Origin: Chiridota heheva | Taxonomy: Eukaryota > Echinodermata > Holothuroidea > Apodida > Chiridotidae | Length of the DNA stretch: 64,000 bases | Direction of reading: 5' to 3' | Assembly: GCA_020152595.1 (NCBI GenBank) | Contig: JAIGNY010004478.1 | Coordinates: forward strand, 1 to 64,000 | In this document: positions 63,070 to 64,000 of the stretch, piece by piece | Layout of the letters: each line of letters begins with the position of its first letter | Numbering within the stretch: the stretch's first letter is position 1 | Position numbers and translations under genes: made by a program | Notes under the pieces: model-generated | Told to the model about the DNA's origin: nothing | Seen by the model: only the letters and a program-made list of their open reading frames with translations | Database searches by the model: none

Positions 63070-63640
63070 CTTTAAGGATAGTTGGTCAAGGGTGAAGCAA
63101 GTCCATCTCTTATGAAAGAGGACTTTAAAAGAAACAAAATGGTGAAAAAACTTCTTCAGTATCGTATTCCAATAAGGAAATGTTCAAGATTGAAGCTCTG
63201 TCTTATCTATGTAGAAATGGCTGGTGTAGTAAGTCTACAATGGAAGGTTTCGTTCCATCATCCTCACATTCTTAACAATTCTTAATGTATTTAAAAAAAA
63301 AACTTACTATTTGATTTATTTTCCCTCACACTTTCTTGAGGTGATAAATTATATTTACCCTTACTAGATTATGTTTTACTACTTTCTTGACATATCCAAT
63401 GGTTCTTAAGCCATACATTTGCAGGACTAAATATAGAATACAAAAAGTCGTTAAGGAATCTGAGGCTGTGATGTCACAACTAGTTATCAGTCATTTCTAC
63501 ATAAATGATATCGAACTTTAAATTTAAATGTCTCTTTAATGGAATGAGATTTTGTAATGCTTTCTTTACCATTTTGTTTCTTTTCAAGTCCTCTTTAATA
63601 TAAGTTGGACTTGCTTGACCCTTGAACAAATACTTTAATA
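63070..63640 (+). mobile_element. foldback MITE family F, complete unit
   Basis: Long terminal inverted repeats of about 150 bp: left 63077-63230 (GGTCAAGGGTGAAGCAAGTC, AAAGAAACAAAATGGTG, TCTATGTAGAAATGGCTG) and right 63480-63640 (CAGTCATTTCTACATAAATG, CACCATTTTGTTTCTTTTC-like, GACTTGCTTGACCC). The body contains CCTCACATTCTTAAC and CTTGACATATCC. Both outer ends lie next to CTTTAA/TTTAA, in line with a TTAA-type target. It is the reference for the partial copies elsewhere in the window. Confidence 0.82.
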
Positions 63641-64000
63641 TTCTTACAGTTTGTGTTTTAAGTAAACACATTTGTATTCAGTAATTCTTATTCAGGTAGA
63701 GGTAAAACATTTGTGTGCTAGGCGGGAAATAAAACCTTTATTTTATGTGAGATAAATACTTTAATAAATCATATTTTAATAATGTAATAAATGGGAATGT
63801 CTTTAAAAGCTATTGGAATTCATAGAATCAATTTTTGCTATGCTGCGTAAAAATGGGAAAGAAATTACAAGATGTCATTACGTGTACAGACGGTATAAAT
63901 TATAGCACACGTTACACACCTGGTTTGCAATATGAACAGATCAGAGGTCACCAAATCAACCTGAGATCAACTTGCCTGCCGGGCATAGTTACCTAAATTT

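Overview
The window is animal nuclear DNA: AT-rich, intron-rich and packed with transposable elements. It looks like an invertebrate deuterostome, probably an echinoderm. Two things support that: a CR1-like LINE carrying PHD fingers and a 2A-like motif (elements of this kind are known from sea urchins), and scattered TAGGCCTA words. The taxonomic call is inference.

One host gene can be reconstructed with confidence: the complete coding region of RABL2, a Rab-like small GTPase of ciliary intraflagellar transport. It lies on the + strand in eight coding exons (13378-13475, 29199-29228, 43898-43977, 48053-48132, 50487-50598, 52676-52773, 56530-56613, 58509-58631). These sum to 705 nt, 234 codons plus stop. 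All junctions have GT/AG ends and conserved phase, and all G-box motifs are present. Introns 1 and 2 are about 15 kb each and flank a 30-nt microexon.

Upstream (1-13330) is a stack of mobile elements. A structurally complete hAT transposon with an 8-bp target duplication and a broken transposase sits at 305-3871. Two CR1-like LINEs lie head to head, copy A on the minus strand (about 4205-6790) and copy B on the plus strand (about 7802-11195). A third LINE (11259-12900) is interrupted by a small hAT-type MITE. A LINE 3' fragment carries its own AATAAA about 55 bp before the RABL2 start codon.

The RABL2 introns hold most of the rest: TTAA-flanked MITEs (two of identical 247-bp length), TA-flanked elements, a 1.07-kb palindrome made of two inverted MITE units, a 1100-bp hAT-type element nested in an older repeat, several degenerate LINEs (mostly antisense), three tRNA-type SINEs and many minisatellites. 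The most unusual is at 48133-49398, where 35 nt of RABL2 exon 4 plus 17 nt of intron, including the 5' splice site, are repeated in tandem at an exact 52-bp period. That leaves 25 copies of the exon 4 donor region. Intron 6 also carries an array built on the 12-bp palindrome ATATCGCGATAT. Downstream of the stop codon are a 25-bp minisatellite in the presumed 3' UTR, a 450-bp hAT-type MITE and a complete foldback MITE. No intact LINE or transposase ORF is present; all show stops or frameshifts.
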